64,000 nt of DNA from Clostridia bacterium (GTDB taxonomy: Bacteria > Bacillota > Clostridia > TANB77 > CAG-508), in the NCBI GenBank assembly GCA_017625035.1, contig JAGALX010000008.1, positions 16,105 to 80,104 of the forward strand, given 5' to 3'. Shown here one piece after another: positions 62,286 through 64,000 of this stretch. The stretch's first letter is position 1, and every line of letters starts with the position of its first letter. Position numbers and translations under genes: made by a program. The notes beneath the pieces are model-generated. The model was not told the DNA's origin and searched no databases. It was given only the letters and a program-made list of their open reading frames with translations.

Positions 62286-63260
62286 ATGGGGCAAAGATCT
62301 CAAATTTATATAAGGTACAATAATGGAGAAACATTAGTTGCTAAGCATTTGCAATGGAATTGGGGAACATATATGATTTCTAGAGCATATCAATTATTGA
62401 AATATATTGAGAAAAATGCAGAGGCACGATATTCTAATTTCTTTAGTGAAAATTTTGAAATTACAAATATGGAAAGTAGAAGTGATTTAAAAATATTAGA
62501 TTCATTGAGTTCTCTTAACTTAGAAATTGGTAGCTATGTAGAAAATATTGATTTGATTGAAGAAAACTATCTATATCGTTTTCAAGAAGATAATGGAACA
62601 AATTTCAAGTTTAATCCTGAAATAGAAGATAATAATGATGGTATTCTTGTTATAGATATAAATGAAAATGAGCCAAAAATTAAGGTAGGTTTTTCAGATG
62701 GATATAGAAAGCATTTTGAAATGTGCTCTGCAAAGGATTATTTAGAAAGTTATAAGGAGCAAGTTGATTATATTCTAGATCAATGTACTACTGAAAAAGA
62801 AAGAAAAGAAGTTTTAGACGATTGGAATAAATATGTAAAAATGGCAGAGTATATTGATAAGAATTTTGTATTTTTAACACAAGAAGAGTATGAAGGGATT
62901 TTTGATAAGGAATATTGTTATGAAAAATGTATATCTGAAGAAAGAATGAAATTATTAGAGCCTAAAAGACAGCAGATAATAGAAAATGATGAGAGAGTTA
63001 AAAGAGAAGAGCTACTGAAAGATTGGAAATGGCTTGATTTTGATGATTGTTCAGGATGTTTTTATAGTCCATCTGGTAAATCTTATTTTTGTTACGATTC
63101 TATGACAAGAGAATATAAAATTAGTAGTAATGAAAATTGGAAAAATATGCCTGAAAGATTTTTGGAAAATTTTGATGAGTTTATAGAATATGCCGAAAAA
63201 TATGTAGTTAATAATCTTTTAGAAAATCAAAATGAAGAATGTGAAGAAATTGAATCATAA
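62286..63260 (+). CDS. Hypothetical ICE accessory protein
   Basis: 324 residues, acidic. The N-terminus MGQRSQIYIRYNNGETLVAKHLQWNWGTYMISRAYQLLKYI is distinctive and recurs in uncharacterised Firmicute ICE/phage proteins. The rest is helical with a Cys/Trp-rich patch (WLDFDDCSGCFYSPSGKSYFCYD). It starts 2 bases after the preceding stop. Function unknown. Confidence 0.55.
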   Translation: MGQRSQIYIRYNNGETLVAKHLQWNWGTYMISRAYQLLKYIEKNAEARYSNFFSENFEITNMESRSDLKILDSLSSLNLEIGSYVENIDLIEENYLYRFQEDNGTNFKFNPEIEDNNDGILVIDINENEPKIKVGFSDGYRKHFEMCSAKDYLESYKEQVDYILDQCTTEKERKEVLDDWNKYVKMAEYIDKNFVFLTQEEYEGIFDKEYCYEKCISEERMKLLEPKRQQIIENDERVKREELLKDWKWLDFDDCSGCFYSPSGKSYFCYDSMTREYKISSNENWKNMPERFLENFDEFIEYAEKYVVNNLLENQNEECEEIES

Positions 63261-63272
63261 GAGGTGAACTAT

Positions 63273-63899
63273 ATGAGTGACGAATATATATTAATGGAAG
63301 AATTAGAAGGAAATGAGGACTTACACAAAATTGCAAAAGAAATATTAATTGAAGATAATTTTTGTTATATGCCAAAAGGTACAACAAGAAAGCAACTCTT
63401 AAATGAAATTAAAAGTGAAATTCAATGGTATTTAGATATGGTATATCCTCCAGTTACAAAAGATGTATTATATAAATGTTATGATGAAATACTTGCTATT
63501 GAAAAGGAGGAGAAATTGAAGGAATCCGTTAAAATAGATTTAGAAATAAGTAAATATTTGAATGAAAAGAAAATAGAGGATTTTATGGATTACGGAGCTG
63601 ATTCTGATGAAGGTTTATATCATTTTTCAGAGTTATATAAAGATTTATTAGACAAGCTTGAGATAAAGTATGAAGACATATATTGTAAAGATGGTATTAG
63701 TGATGGTAAATACATTGTAAATGTTAAATTTGATTGCATTGCTGATTATGTGTTTGATGTTAGAGCTTGGCAAAAGCCAGAGGTTTTAATTAGTGATATA
63801 AACGGAATTATAAATTATTATAATACATATCTGAAGTACGAAAGTATTATTAGAAATGCTGTTTTTGATATATTAAAAGTGGACCAAAAAATCAATTGA
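63273..63899 (+). CDS. Hypothetical ICE accessory protein
   Basis: 208 residues, acidic, soluble (LMEELEGNEDLHKIAKEILIEDNFCYMPKGTTRKQLLNEI; FDCIADYVFDVRAWQKPEVLISDINGI). The ATG at 63273 follows AGAGGTG. Third gene of operon 5, not recognised. Confidence 0.5.
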   Translation: MSDEYILMEELEGNEDLHKIAKEILIEDNFCYMPKGTTRKQLLNEIKSEIQWYLDMVYPPVTKDVLYKCYDEILAIEKEEKLKESVKIDLEISKYLNEKKIEDFMDYGADSDEGLYHFSELYKDLLDKLEIKYEDIYCKDGISDGKYIVNVKFDCIADYVFDVRAWQKPEVLISDINGIINYYNTYLKYESIIRNAVFDILKVDQKIN

Positions 63900-63927
63900 T
63901 TACAATTGAAAAATGGACCACTTTTTT
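63875..63927 (+). terminator. Terminator closing operon 5
   Basis: AAAAGTGGACCA pairs with TGGACCACTTTT around a long loop that contains its own CAATTG palindrome, followed by TTT. Confidence 0.8.
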
Positions 63928-63975
63928 TACATAATATCCAAGTACATGATAGAATGTATTTGGAGGTTTAAGGAG

Positions 63976-64000
63976 ATGAAAAATTTAATGGATATATCAG
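63976..64000 (+). CDS. Start of a further gene (cut by window edge)
   Basis: ATG at 63976 follows AAGGAG (MKNLMDIS...). Only eight codons are visible, so no function can be given. Confidence 0.4.

Larger units (their letters stand above)
27769..64000 (+). mobile_element. Integrative conjugative element (right end outside window)
   Basis: From the broken peroxiredoxin to the right edge, nearly every gene is of ICE type: DUF3789, rep, topB, parB, RHH protein, relaxase, LPXTG adhesin, pilin-like protein, TrbL-like, PrgI, VirB4, M23 peptidase, sortase, VirD4, and large hypothetical accessory proteins. Five operons share one promoter cassette. No integrase is seen in this part; it should lie to the right. 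The left edge is set by the loss of peroxiredoxin homology and is approximate. Confidence 0.8.

Noticed and set aside
1..64000. CRISPR arrays, tRNA or rRNA genes
   Set aside because: No regularly spaced repeats of CRISPR type and no tRNA-like cloverleaf or rRNA sequence were found by eye; a tRNA scan should confirm.

Overview
The window is a 64 kb stretch of a very AT-rich, low-GC Gram-positive genome. A-ending codons, AGA for most arginines, strong AGGAGG ribosome sites, LPXTG/sortase chemistry, DUF3789, butyrate kinase and a Spo0A-like protein all suggest an uncultured gut-type clostridium (Bacillota, Clostridia). No tRNA, rRNA or CRISPR array was seen.

Layout. 1-5 kb: the end of tyrS, a GT39-type membrane glycosyltransferase, uppP, an LCP ligase and an orphan ORF. 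5.3-7.4 kb: an AAA ATPase/RloB pair that looks like an AbiL-type defence system. 7.8-19 kb: an exopolysaccharide operon (priming sugar-phosphate transferase, Alg14/Alg13-like pair, two pyruvyl transferases, F420H2-dehydrogenase-like protein, polymerase, three glycosyltransferases, flippase). Its Wzz/tyrosine-kinase fusion lies apart at 23 kb. 19-27.6 kb: an accessory patch with a YHYH/Ig protein, DUF4160-DUF2442, a YhcG-type DUF1016 nuclease, Rpn remnants, butyrate kinase, and a cupin-antitoxin/Txe-like pair. 27.77 kb to the right edge: an integrative conjugative element (ICE) that cuts off a peroxiredoxin gene. It carries rep, topB, parB, a relaxase, an LPXTG adhesin, an ECF sigma/anti-sigma/Spo0A-like set, and a type IV secretion operon (pilin-like, TrbL-like, PrgI, VirB4, M23 peptidase, sortase, VirD4).

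Main discovery. Twelve apparent frameshifts in six genes (DUF1016 nuclease, a small hypothetical gene, an ICE hypothetical gene, VirB4 x2, sortase, VirD4 x6) are all the same event. An in-frame CGG codon is followed by the true frame one base later, so the C is skipped and a glycine codon GGA/GGT/GGC is read. The glycine restored is often a signature residue (VirD4 GATRSGKT, DPKGE and DEFGNF; the DUF1016 LGKG motif). In all other confidently called genes I found no in-frame CGG, although CGG occurs out of frame about 55 times by hand count. The simplest reading is that CGG is an unassigned or hungry codon that triggers obligatory +1 frameshifting (or quadruplet CGGN decoding as Gly), comparable to the AGG/CCC shifts in Perkinsus mitochondria. 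A systematic sequencing artefact must be excluded first.

A second system is regulatory. Five ICE operons share one promoter cassette: 11-bp direct repeats ending in TTCATTG, a TTGTTW/TATAAT promoter, then a terminator-like leader hairpin just before the first gene. This suggests one regulator plus attenuation or antitermination. Other notable items are an inverted pair of structured elements flanking topB-parB, non-AUG starts (ATT, ATC), and a cupin-fused antitoxin.
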